Assembly: GCA_017438085.1 (NCBI GenBank)
Contig: JAFRWH010000213.1
Span: 1 to 11,279 of the forward strand
Direction: 5' to 3'
Source: Bacillota bacterium
Lineage (GTDB): Bacteria; Bacillota_A; Clostridia; Peptostreptococcales; Anaerovoracaceae
Length of the DNA: 11,279 nt
Shown piece after piece: positions 5,562-11,279 of the stretch. The notes beneath the pieces were generated by a model. It was not told the origin of the DNA and made no database searches. It saw only the letters and a program-made list of their open reading frames with translations. How positions within the stretch are numbered: the stretch's first letter is position 1; each line of letters starts with the position of its first letter. Position numbers and translations under genes: made by a program.

Positions 5562-6401
5562 ATGATCAGAAAATACATGATTGCCGTGGTTCAGACCAAT
5601 TCCGGCACCGACAGAGAGGCTAACTGGAAGTTCATTGCAGACTCCATCGACGAAGCAGCTGCAAGAGGCGCTAAGCTCATCTCCTTCCCCGAAGCCGTTT
5701 CCAGAAGAAGAGGCGGACAGGACGACAACGCGCCTTCCCCCGAGACCAGAGAAGACAGCCCCACACTCAGACTGTTCCAGCAGAAGGCTAAGGAACACGG
5801 AGTGTACATCCACTGCGGAAGCTTCGGTATCCAGACCGAAAATCCCGAAGACCCCAGAACCTACAACACCACCTTCGTTGTGGATCCTCAGGGCGAAGTC
5901 ATCGCTGAATATCACAAGATCCATCCCTTCGATGTGACCCTTCCCAGCGGCGCAGTCGCAAAGGAATCCTCCCGCTGCAAGCCCGGCAGTGAAGTAGTTG
6001 TGGTTGACACAGAACTCGGTAAGCTCGGTCTTGCCATCTGCTACGACATCCGCTTCCCCGAGCTCTTCAGAAAGATGACTCTTATGGGAGCACAGCTGCT
6101 GTTCAATCCCGCAAACTTCACAATGGTGACCGGTAAGGATCACTGGGAAGTTCTGCTCAGAGCAAGAGCTCTCGAGAACGGCTGCTACATGGTAGCTGCA
6201 GGCCAGTATGGCGGTCCCGTAGTTGCCAGCTTCGGCGACTCCCTTGTGGTAGATCCCTGGGGCAAGGTTATTGCAAGAGCTGGAGAACGCACAGGCATCA
6301 TCTATGCTGACATCGATCTCGATTACATCGATGAAGTAAGAAGATCCATCGGACAGCTGCACAACAGACGTCCCGATACCTGTGACACTCTTGAAGCATA
6401 A
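5562..6401 (+). CDS. Nitrilase-superfamily (carbon-nitrogen hydrolase) amidase 2
   Basis: This is a paralogue of the preceding gene, with the same length (279 aa) and the full triad: Glu44 (LISFPEA), Lys119 (YHKIHPFD) and Cys160 (GLAICYDIRFPE), followed by HWEVLLRARALEN. It differs from amidase 1 mainly in the loop after Glu44, which carries an Arg/Asp-rich insert (SRRRGGQDDNAPSPETRED, 47-65) near the active-site entrance, so a different substrate or a paired hetero-oligomer is possible. A 24-base stretch is identical between the two genes (5258-5281 and 6129-6152), consistent with tandem duplication. The ATG at 5562 has an AAAGAGG ribosome site with nine bases of spacing and sits 19 bases after amidase 1. 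It is the last gene of the operon and is followed by a strong terminator. Confidence 0.9.
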   Translation: MIRKYMIAVVQTNSGTDREANWKFIADSIDEAAARGAKLISFPEAVSRRRGGQDDNAPSPETREDSPTLRLFQQKAKEHGVYIHCGSFGIQTENPEDPRTYNTTFVVDPQGEVIAEYHKIHPFDVTLPSGAVAKESSRCKPGSEVVVVDTELGKLGLAICYDIRFPELFRKMTLMGAQLLFNPANFTMVTGKDHWEVLLRARALENGCYMVAAGQYGGPVVASFGDSLVVDPWGKVIARAGERTGIIYADIDLDYIDEVRRSIGQLHNRRPDTCDTLEA

Positions 6402-6443
6402 TCGTATTAGTTTACAGGCTCTACTCCTTAGTTAAAATTATAG

Positions 6444-6487
6444 AAAAACCCCGTGATCCGGAGAAATCCGAGATCCCGGGGGTTTTT
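6444..6487. terminator. Strong, probably bidirectional terminator between convergent genes
   Basis: AAAAACCCC (6444-6452) pairs with GGGGTTTTT (6479-6487). Inside it GATC (6455-6458) pairs with GATC (6472-6475) and CGG with CCG around a short AGAAAT loop, with small bulges. An A-run on one side and a T-run on the other mean the hairpin can end transcription from both the amidase operon and the converging LysR gene, whose stop codon is at 6513. Confidence 0.88.
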
Positions 6488-6512
6488 CATTTTTTGCCTG
6501 CTGATCGATGTG

Positions 6513-7439
6513 TTACTCTCTTTCGGTGTGCATCCAGGGCTTGTCACCTTCGCTGGTGATGTACTCATCGGAGATCTTAATGAATTCAGCCTGAGCCTGC
6601 CTTTCGTGGGCTGTTACTCTGTAAACTAGGTCAAAATCGCGGTCCTGCAGTATTGGATCGTTCATCCATTCGGATTCCTTAAAGATTATGCCGCTTGGCA
6701 TGTCCTTCGACAGAAAGCCCGGCATATAGGCTATGGCCATGTTCATCCGCACGAACACGTATTTTAAAGGTATTGAATTGGCGCTGATGAATTTGGAGCC
6801 GGGGTAGCTTTGATGCACAGCCTCTTCGAACTGCGCCATATTAATGGACGTCATGCTCACGAAGGTCTGGCCTGCCATGTCCTCCGGATTTATTTGTTCT
6901 TTTGCTGCCAAAGGATTCTTATCTGAAAGTATTATCCCCCACTTGATACCCGGGAATGTGATTCTGTTTGCATCATCAAATTCCGGCAGCCTCTTTCTGT
7001 GCCCGAGGATGATGTCGTACGCGCCTTCCCTGTAGTATTTCTGAAGATTTCTGTATCCCATCTGGTCCACTATGACCGCGGTCTGAGGGAACTGTTCTAC
7101 GAACCTGGACAGCAGTGGCTCCAGAAGCAGGTGCTCCTGCGGACCTATGCCTATCTTGAGTGTCCAGTCGTAGTTGGCAGAAACAAGCTTGGCTCGCTCA
7201 ACACCTCGGTTATAGTCATTTAATGCACTTACGGCATAACTGTAGAATTCCTTGCCTGCTTCGGTAAGCTCCACAGTCCTGGTATTTCTTACGAAAAGCT
7301 GGACTCCGAGTTCGCTTTCCAGCGCTGCGATCTGGCGGCTCATGGCTGTCTGAACTATAAAGCATTCCTGTGCCGCTTTTGTAAAACTAAGGTTGTCTGC
7401 AAGACTTACGAAATACTTCAATCTGAGCATGCTTGACAT
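6513..7439 (-). CDS. LysR-type transcriptional regulator
   Basis: This 308-residue protein has the standard LysR layout. The N-terminal winged helix-turn-helix covers about residues 4-65, with signature LSFTKAAQECFIVQTAMSRQIAALESELGVQLFVR and the TRTVELTEAGKEFY wing. A linker helix and an effector-binding domain (about 90-290) with family-like blocks (LKIGIG, YDIILGHR, IKWGIILSDKNPLA) follow. LysR regulators usually respond to a small-molecule intermediate of the pathway they control. The ATG at 7439 is preferred because GGAGG lies seven bases upstream; the ATG three codons later is the alternative. It is divergent from the ABC importer and convergent with the amidohydrolase operon, so it probably controls the importer and perhaps the enzymes. 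Its promoter overlaps a dyad typical of LysR autoregulation. The effector cannot be predicted. Confidence 0.95.
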   Translation of the reverse strand: MSSMLRLKYFVSLADNLSFTKAAQECFIVQTAMSRQIAALESELGVQLFVRNTRTVELTEAGKEFYSYAVSALNDYNRGVERAKLVSANYDWTLKIGIGPQEHLLLEPLLSRFVEQFPQTAVIVDQMGYRNLQKYYREGAYDIILGHRKRLPEFDDANRITFPGIKWGIILSDKNPLAAKEQINPEDMAGQTFVSMTSINMAQFEEAVHQSYPGSKFISANSIPLKYVFVRMNMAIAYMPGFLSKDMPSGIIFKESEWMNDPILQDRDFDLVYRVTAHERQAQAEFIKISDEYITSEGDKPWMHTERE

Positions 7440-7479
7440 GATTATCCCTCCCTCCTCGGATTAATTCATTATCGGCATA

Positions 7480-7508
7480 ATTATATAACATAATTGATGT
7501 TAATTCAA
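7480..7508 (-). promoter_or_regulatory. Promoter of the LysR-type regulator
   Basis: On the minus strand, -35 TTGAAT (7503-7508) and -10 TATAAT (7480-7485) are separated by exactly 17 bases. About 40 bases lie between the -10 and the start codon at 7439. Confidence 0.75.
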
Positions 7509-7520
7509 CATATTATTGAT
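7493..7520. promoter_or_regulatory. Candidate LysR operator (T-N11-A dyad plus direct repeat)
   Basis: The dyad ATGTT-AATTC-AACAT (7497-7511) contains the T-N11-A spacing (T7498, A7510) typical of LysR boxes and covers the -35 of the regulator's own promoter, as expected for autorepression. ATTGAT occurs at 7493-7498 and again at 7515-7520, 22 bases (about two helical turns) apart. That this regulator binds here is inferred from position and shape. Confidence 0.5.
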
Positions 7521-7562
7521 TAAATAATTACCGTATTGCATAAATAGCGACAATCAAGGCAT

Positions 7563-7599
7563 TTCAAAAAAATATAGTCCTATGTATATAATGATTATA
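7563..7599 (+). promoter_or_regulatory. Candidate activator-dependent promoter of the ABC importer operon
   Basis: A consensus -10 TATAAT (7587-7592) sits in a perfect inverted repeat, TATAAT-G-ATTATA (7587-7599). The only -35 candidate, TTCAAA (7563-7568), is poor and 18 bases away, which would fit a promoter that needs an activator such as the neighbouring LysR protein. Lies about 83 bases upstream of dppB. Confidence 0.5.
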
Positions 7600-7610
7600 C
7601 GTTTTTATAA

Positions 7611-7647
7611 GGGAAAGAAGCATTCTTCCCTTGGGCGAAAGCCTTTT
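7611..7647 (+). other. Two small hairpins in the importer mRNA leader
   Basis: GGGAA-A-GAA (7611-7619) pairs with TTC-TTCCC (7623-7630) across a GCA loop with one bulged A. Right after it, GGC-GAAA-GCC (7634-7643) forms a GNRA-capped mini-stem followed by TTTT. The second is too short to be a convincing terminator, but the pair could stabilise or attenuate the leader ahead of the GGAGG at 7661. Confidence 0.35.
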
Positions 7648-7674
7648 ACAGCAATCATTTGGAGGATCTAACTT

Positions 7675-8655
7675 ATGATCAAATTCATTTGGAAGCGCAT
7701 CCTGATGCTGATTCCTGTAATGCTGGGCGTAGTACTGGTGGTATTCACGATGATGTACTTCTCCCCCGGCAGCGCAGAAGACTACATCCTCGGTGAAATG
7801 GCCACTGAGGAGGATAAGGCTGCTTTCCGTCAGGAAAACGGTCTGGATCAGCCCTTCTGGATCCAGTACTTCAACTACGTCCGCAAAGCACTCATGGGAG
7901 ATCTGGGCACCTCTTACAAGACCAAGCGTCCTGTAACAGACGAGATCCTTACCAGATTCCCCACCACCTTCAAGCTTGCATTCCTCAGCGTTGTAGTATC
8001 AAGCATATTAGGCCTGACTACAGGCATAATATCCGCGGTAAAGCAATACTCCATCTGGGATAATGTATGCCGCTTCATCGCCATGATCGGCGTATCCATG
8101 CCTACCTTCTGGCTGGGCCTGCTGCTGATGCTGCTGTTCTCGGTAAAGCTGGACTGGCTGCCGTCCGCAGGCTTCAAGACCTGGAAGCACTGGATAATGC
8201 CGGCGCTTACTCTGGGTCTGCACTCCGCATCTTCCATAATGCGTATGACCCGTTCCAACATGCTGGAGGCTATACGTCAGGACTACATCAGAACTGCAAG
8301 AGCCAAAGGCCAGAAGGAATCTGTCGTCATCTGGAGACATGCTCTTAAGAACGCAGCTATTCCTATCGTCACTATCGTAGGTATGCAGTTCGGCAGAATG
8401 CTGGGTGGCTCCTCCATCACAGAGATGGTATTTGCTATCCCCGGCCTTGGCAACCTGCTGGTACAGTCCATCAAGGTCAAGAACGCTCCTCAGGTACAGG
8501 GCGGCGTACTGTTCCTTGCTCTGACCATGTCGGTAGCGAACCTGATCGTAGATATACTCTACGCGTTCATCGATCCGCGTATCAGGTCCCAGTATGTGAA
8601 GCCCAAGAAGGCAAAGGCAACTGCTCCCGCAGAGGCTGCAGCAAAGGAGGCATAG
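7675..8655 (+). CDS. dppB: Peptide/nickel-type ABC importer permease, DppB family
   Basis: This 326-residue integral membrane permease begins with the typical DppB N-terminus (FIWKRILMLIPVMLGVVLVVFTMMYFSPG, residues 4-32: TM1 and the periplasm-side turn), then an extracytoplasmic segment with GLDQPFWIQYFNYV (56-69) and MGDLGTSY (74-81), then TM helices at about 101-122, 133-157, 172-190, 228-247 and 278-298. The coupling EAA motif is EAIRQDYIRTARAKGQ (198-213), and MVFAIPGLGNLLVQSI (251-266) is a further family block. The C-terminal tail is Lys/Ala rich. The ATG follows GGAGG with nine bases of spacing. It is the first gene of the operon and forms the pore with DppC. Members move di- and oligopeptides, nickel chelates, glutathione or other small amide compounds; specificity comes from a binding protein not seen here. 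Confidence 0.93.
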   Translation: MIKFIWKRILMLIPVMLGVVLVVFTMMYFSPGSAEDYILGEMATEEDKAAFRQENGLDQPFWIQYFNYVRKALMGDLGTSYKTKRPVTDEILTRFPTTFKLAFLSVVVSSILGLTTGIISAVKQYSIWDNVCRFIAMIGVSMPTFWLGLLLMLLFSVKLDWLPSAGFKTWKHWIMPALTLGLHSASSIMRMTRSNMLEAIRQDYIRTARAKGQKESVVIWRHALKNAAIPIVTIVGMQFGRMLGGSSITEMVFAIPGLGNLLVQSIKVKNAPQVQGGVLFLALTMSVANLIVDILYAFIDPRIRSQYVKPKKAKATAPAEAAAKEA

Positions 8656-8656
8656 T

Positions 8657-9538
8657 ATGGCAGAAGTAAACAACACCAATACTGTAACTCTGAAAAAGAA
8701 GAGCCAGTTCAAGGACTTCGTAAGAAGATTCAGGAAGAACAAGGGCGCTATCGTAGGTCTGTTTATCATAATAGTGCTGCTCATCTGCGCGCTGTTCCCT
8801 GCGCAGCTGGTCGGCCCCGACTACAAGACCCAGGATCCGTCCAACAGATATCAGCACCCCAATGCAGAGCACATCTTCGGTACCGACGAGCTGGGAAGAG
8901 ATGTACTCGTAAGAATGGTCTGGGGCGCCAGAACTTCTCTTGAGATATCCCTCTCCGCAGTAGCTTTCTCCTGTGTGTTCGGCACCATAATCGGATGCCT
9001 TGCAGGATTCTACGGCGGACATACCGATAACATACTGATGCGTCTCATGGACATACTGATGGCTATCCCGAGCACCCTGCTGGGCATCTCCATCGTAGCA
9101 GCTTTCGGCAGCAGCATTTTCGTGCTTATCGCTGCCATGGGTATAAGCTCTATCGCAGGCTTCTCCCGTATCTGCCGCTCCGCTGTTATAACCATCAGAG
9201 ATCAGGAATACATCGAAGCCGCAAGAGCCACCGGCGCTTCCGACTTCCGCATCATAACCAAATACGTACTGCCCAATGCTCTGGCTCCTATCATCGTTCA
9301 GGTCTCCATGAGCATCGCAGCGTCCATACTTTCCATCTCCGGTCTGTCCTTCATCGGACTGGGCGTTCCGGCTCCTACTCCCGAGTGGGGCTCCATGCTC
9401 TCCAACGGCAGGACCGTTATCAGAGACCACGCTTACATTCTGATCTTCCCCGGCGCTGCCATCATGCTGGCAGTATTCGCCTTCAACCTGCTGGGAGACG
9501 GTCTGCGCGATGCTCTCGACCCGAGACTGAAGTCCTAA
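8657..9538 (+). CDS. dppC: Peptide/nickel-type ABC importer permease, DppC family
   Basis: This 293-residue partner permease of DppB has a cytoplasmic N-terminus of about 30 residues ending FVRRFRKNKGA (the OppC_N-type lead-in), TM1 at about 31-48, the extracellular HIFGTDELGRDVLVRMVWGARTSL block (72-95), and further helices at about 98-119, 132-150, 153-170, 209-235 and 262-280. The EAA coupling motif is EYIEAARATGASDFRIITKYVLPN (184-207), followed by SISGLSFIGLGVPAPTPEWGSML (226-248), very characteristic of DppC/OppC/NikC. It starts one base after the dppB stop codon and uses AAAGGAGG located inside the end of dppB, so the two are translationally coupled. Confidence 0.94.
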   Translation: MAEVNNTNTVTLKKKSQFKDFVRRFRKNKGAIVGLFIIIVLLICALFPAQLVGPDYKTQDPSNRYQHPNAEHIFGTDELGRDVLVRMVWGARTSLEISLSAVAFSCVFGTIIGCLAGFYGGHTDNILMRLMDILMAIPSTLLGISIVAAFGSSIFVLIAAMGISSIAGFSRICRSAVITIRDQEYIEAARATGASDFRIITKYVLPNALAPIIVQVSMSIAASILSISGLSFIGLGVPAPTPEWGSMLSNGRTVIRDHAYILIFPGAAIMLAVFAFNLLGDGLRDALDPRLKS

Positions 9539-9550
9539 GGAGGTAAGAAA

Positions 9551-10513
9551 ATGGCAGATAAAATTCTTGAGATAAAAGATCTTACCATTCACTATGTTAC
9601 CGATCTTGAGACCGTAAAAGCCGTAAACGGCATCTCTCTGGAGATCGCCGAAGGAGAATCCCTAGGCCTGGTAGGCGAGACCGGAGCAGGCAAGACCACT
9701 ACAGCTCTTGGCATCATGCGTCTGGTACCGGATCCCCCCGGAAAGATCATAAGCGGAGAGATCATCTACAAGGGCGAGGACCTGATGAAGAAGTCCGAGC
9801 ACGAGATGCGCACTATCCGCGGACACCAGATCTCAATGATCTTCCAGGATCCTATGACCGCGCTGAACCCTGTAGAGACTGTAGGTTTCCAGATCGCCGA
9901 AGTTATCCGTCTTCACCAGAACCTCTCCAAAAAGGATGCGGAGGCTAAAGCAATGGAGATGATGGAGATGGTAGGTATCGAAGGCGCAAGAGCTTCCGAA
10001 TATCCGCACCAGTTCTCCGGCGGCATGAAGCAGCGTATAGTCATCGCTATCGCTCTCGCATGCAACCCGTCCCTGCTGCTGGCGGACGAGCCCACCACCG
10101 CTCTGGATGTTACCATTCAGGAGCAGGTGCTGGACCTGATCGATAACCTGAAAAAGAAGTTCAACACCTCCATGCTGCTGATCACCCACGACCTGGGCAT
10201 CGTAGCTGAGGTATGCGATAAGGTAGCCATCATGTACGCAGGCGAGATCGTCGAGTACGGCACCCTGGAGCACATATACAACAACACCAGTCATCCTTAC
10301 ACTCAGGGTCTGTTCGGCTCCATTCCGAACTTCAACTCAAAGACCCACAGGCTCAAGCCCATCAAGGGTCTTATGCCTGACCCCGCGAACCTGCCTGACG
10401 GCTGTGTATTCGCGGAGCGCTGCCCACAGGCTACCGAAGCCTGCAGGAGCGGCAAGCTGGTCACCAAGGAGATCGAACCGGGCCACCTGGTAAGATGCAG
10501 GCTGTTTGAATAG
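9551..10513 (+). CDS. dppD: Peptide ABC importer ATP-binding subunit, DppD family
   Basis: This 320-residue ATPase shows Walker [10 protein letters not shown] (42-50), Q-loop Gln99 in [12 protein letters not shown], signature FSGGMKQR (155-162), Walker B LLLADEP (175-181), D-loop ALD (184-186) and switch His213 in LLITHD. The C-terminal oligopeptide/dipeptide-transporter extension (about 248-320) starts HPYTQGL and carries four cysteines (285, 291, 298, 316) in the family arrangement. These are conserved in many DppD/OppD proteins and thought to bind an Fe-S cluster in some. An ideal AAGGAGGT ribosome site (9537-9544) overlaps the dppC stop codon, six bases before the ATG. It pairs with the next gene product to drive transport. 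Confidence 0.95.
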   Translation: MADKILEIKDLTIHYVTDLETVKAVNGISLEIAEGESLGLVGETGAGKTTTALGIMRLVPDPPGKIISGEIIYKGEDLMKKSEHEMRTIRGHQISMIFQDPMTALNPVETVGFQIAEVIRLHQNLSKKDAEAKAMEMMEMVGIEGARASEYPHQFSGGMKQRIVIAIALACNPSLLLADEPTTALDVTIQEQVLDLIDNLKKKFNTSMLLITHDLGIVAEVCDKVAIMYAGEIVEYGTLEHIYNNTSHPYTQGLFGSIPNFNSKTHRLKPIKGLMPDPANLPDGCVFAERCPQATEACRSGKLVTKEIEPGHLVRCRLFE

Positions 10514-10527
10514 GGGAGGAGAGAAAA

Positions 10528-11279
10528 ATGGCAGAAAAAGAACCAATGCTCAAAGTTACCGAGCTCACCAAGTTTTTCAAGACCCCCAGAGGCGATCTGC
10601 ATGCTGTAGATCATGTAAACTTTACCATTGCCAAGGGTCAGACCCTGGGCGTTGTAGGTGAATCCGGCTGCGGCAAGTCCACACTGGGACGTACCGTTAT
10701 CCACCTTCACGAAAAGACCTCCGGCGAGATCTGGTTCGACGGCAAAGACATCAGTACAGTAAACAAGAAGGAACTGAAAGAGCTCAGAAGAGACATGCAG
10801 ATGATCTTCCAGGATCCGTTCTCTTCCCTGAACCCCAGAATGTCCGTGTCTCAGCTGATCGCAGAACCGCTGCTGATCTATAAGGAGACAAAGAACAGCA
10901 CCGAACTGGCGCAGAGAGTAGGCCAGCTAATGGACACCGTAGGTCTGGCATCCAGACTTTCCGATGCATATCCTCACGAGCTGGACGGCGGACGCCGTCA
11001 GAGAATCGGCGTTGCTCGCGCTCTGGCACTGAACCCCAAGTTCATCGTCTGCGATGAGCCGGTATCCGCTCTGGATGTATCCATTCAGGCTCAGATCATC
11101 AATCTGATGCAGGATCTGCAGGAGGAGAGAGACCTCACCTACATGTTCATCACCCATGACATGTCGGTAGTGCGCCACATCTCTAACGACATCATGGTCA
11201 TGTACCTGGGCTGCGCAGTTGAGTTCGCGGATTCAGAAGAGATGTTCCGCCAGAGACTGCACCCCTACACCAAGGCTCT
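10528..11279 (+). CDS. dppF: Peptide ABC importer ATP-binding subunit, DppF/OppF family (truncated by window edge)
   Basis: My translation from the ATG at 10528 (GGGGAGGAG upstream, 14 bases after dppD) stays open to the right edge, giving 250 of roughly 320 expected residues. Motifs: Walker A GESGCGKST (44-52), Q-loop Gln95 in MIFQDPFSSLNP, a non-standard signature LDGGRRQR (152-159) where LSGGQ is usual, Walker B FIVCDEP (172-178), D-loop SALD (180-183) and switch His210 in FITHDM. The final visible residues HPYTKA begin the C-terminal extension shared with DppD. As the second ATPase of the importer it would form a heterodimer with DppD; the altered signature would then affect one of the two ATP sites only. 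Genes further right, possibly including the solute-binding protein, are outside the window. Confidence 0.94.
   Translation, partial: MAEKEPMLKVTELTKFFKTPRGDLHAVDHVNFTIAKGQTLGVVGESGCGKSTLGRTVIHLHEKTSGEIWFDGKDISTVNKKELKELRRDMQMIFQDPFSSLNPRMSVSQLIAEPLLIYKETKNSTELAQRVGQLMDTVGLASRLSDAYPHELDGGRRQRIGVARALALNPKFIVCDEPVSALDVSIQAQIINLMQDLQEERDLTYMFITHDMSVVRHISNDIMVMYLGCAVEFADSEEMFRQRLHPYTKA

Noticed and set aside
5460..6362. 300-codon open frame on the minus strand opposite amidase 2
   Set aside because: It is antisense to a gene with a complete nitrilase triad. The translation is Cys/Gly/Ser rich without family motifs, and it arises from the strong codon bias of the plus-strand gene.
8008..8784. 258-codon minus-strand open frame across the dppB-dppC junction
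   Set aside because: Antisense to two well-supported permeases; the Cys-rich translation has no recognisable domain.
8582..9592. 336-codon open frame on the minus strand opposite dppC
   Set aside because: It lies fully antisense to a permease with clear EAA and APTPEWG motifs, is low in hydrophobic structure and has no ribosome site; a shadow of codon bias.
1..11279. CRISPR arrays, tRNA/rRNA genes, insertion sequences or prophage genes
   Set aside because: No regularly spaced repeats, cloverleaf-like segments, transposase motifs or terminal inverted repeats were seen on reading both strands. Short or diverged elements could have been missed by eye.

Overview
The window looks like chromosomal DNA of an anaerobic Gram-positive bacterium, most likely a member of the Clostridia (Bacillota). 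The reasons are an AddB/RexB-type recombination gene, purine-rich AGGAG ribosome sites before most genes, sigma-A-like promoters, hairpin-plus-T-run terminators, moderate G+C, and frequent AGA/AAG codons. The assignment comes from style and gene content, not from a marker gene.

Layout. Positions 1-1006 (minus) hold the N-terminal part of an AddB-like nuclease subunit that runs off the left edge. It is divergent from a small gene (1129-1791, plus) encoding a probable papain-fold (C39-like) protein of unknown function, which ends in a clear terminator. A promoter near 1873-1901 then opens a plus-strand operon (1966-6401): a creatininase-family amidohydrolase interrupted by an in-frame TAG, a double-domain tautomerase-like protein, a second intact creatininase-family amidohydrolase, an RraA/HMG-aldolase-like protein, and two paralogous nitrilase-superfamily amidases. 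A strong, probably bidirectional terminator (6444-6487) separates this operon from a convergent LysR-type regulator (6513-7439, minus). Across a 235-bp AT-rich control region, the regulator is divergent from a peptide/nickel-type ABC importer operon (dppB-dppC-dppD-dppF, 7675 to the right edge; dppF is cut by the window).

How the genes may work together. The importer, the LysR regulator and the six-gene enzyme cluster look like a substrate-induced uptake and catabolic unit. Creatininase-family enzymes open cyclic amides or hydrolyse linear amides, nitrilase-superfamily amidases release ammonia (or ammonia plus CO2 from N-carbamoyl groups), and the tautomerase-like and RraA-like proteins could process the resulting carbon skeleton. 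The two amidases keep the complete Glu-Lys-Cys triad, but the other three enzyme families each carry a change at a canonical catalytic position: Tyr for the second metal His in both creatininase homologues, no Pro1 in the tautomerase, and Thr for the catalytic Arg in the RraA-like protein. I do not recognise a described pathway with this gene set, and the substrate cannot be read from the sequence. No solute-binding protein for the importer lies in the window.
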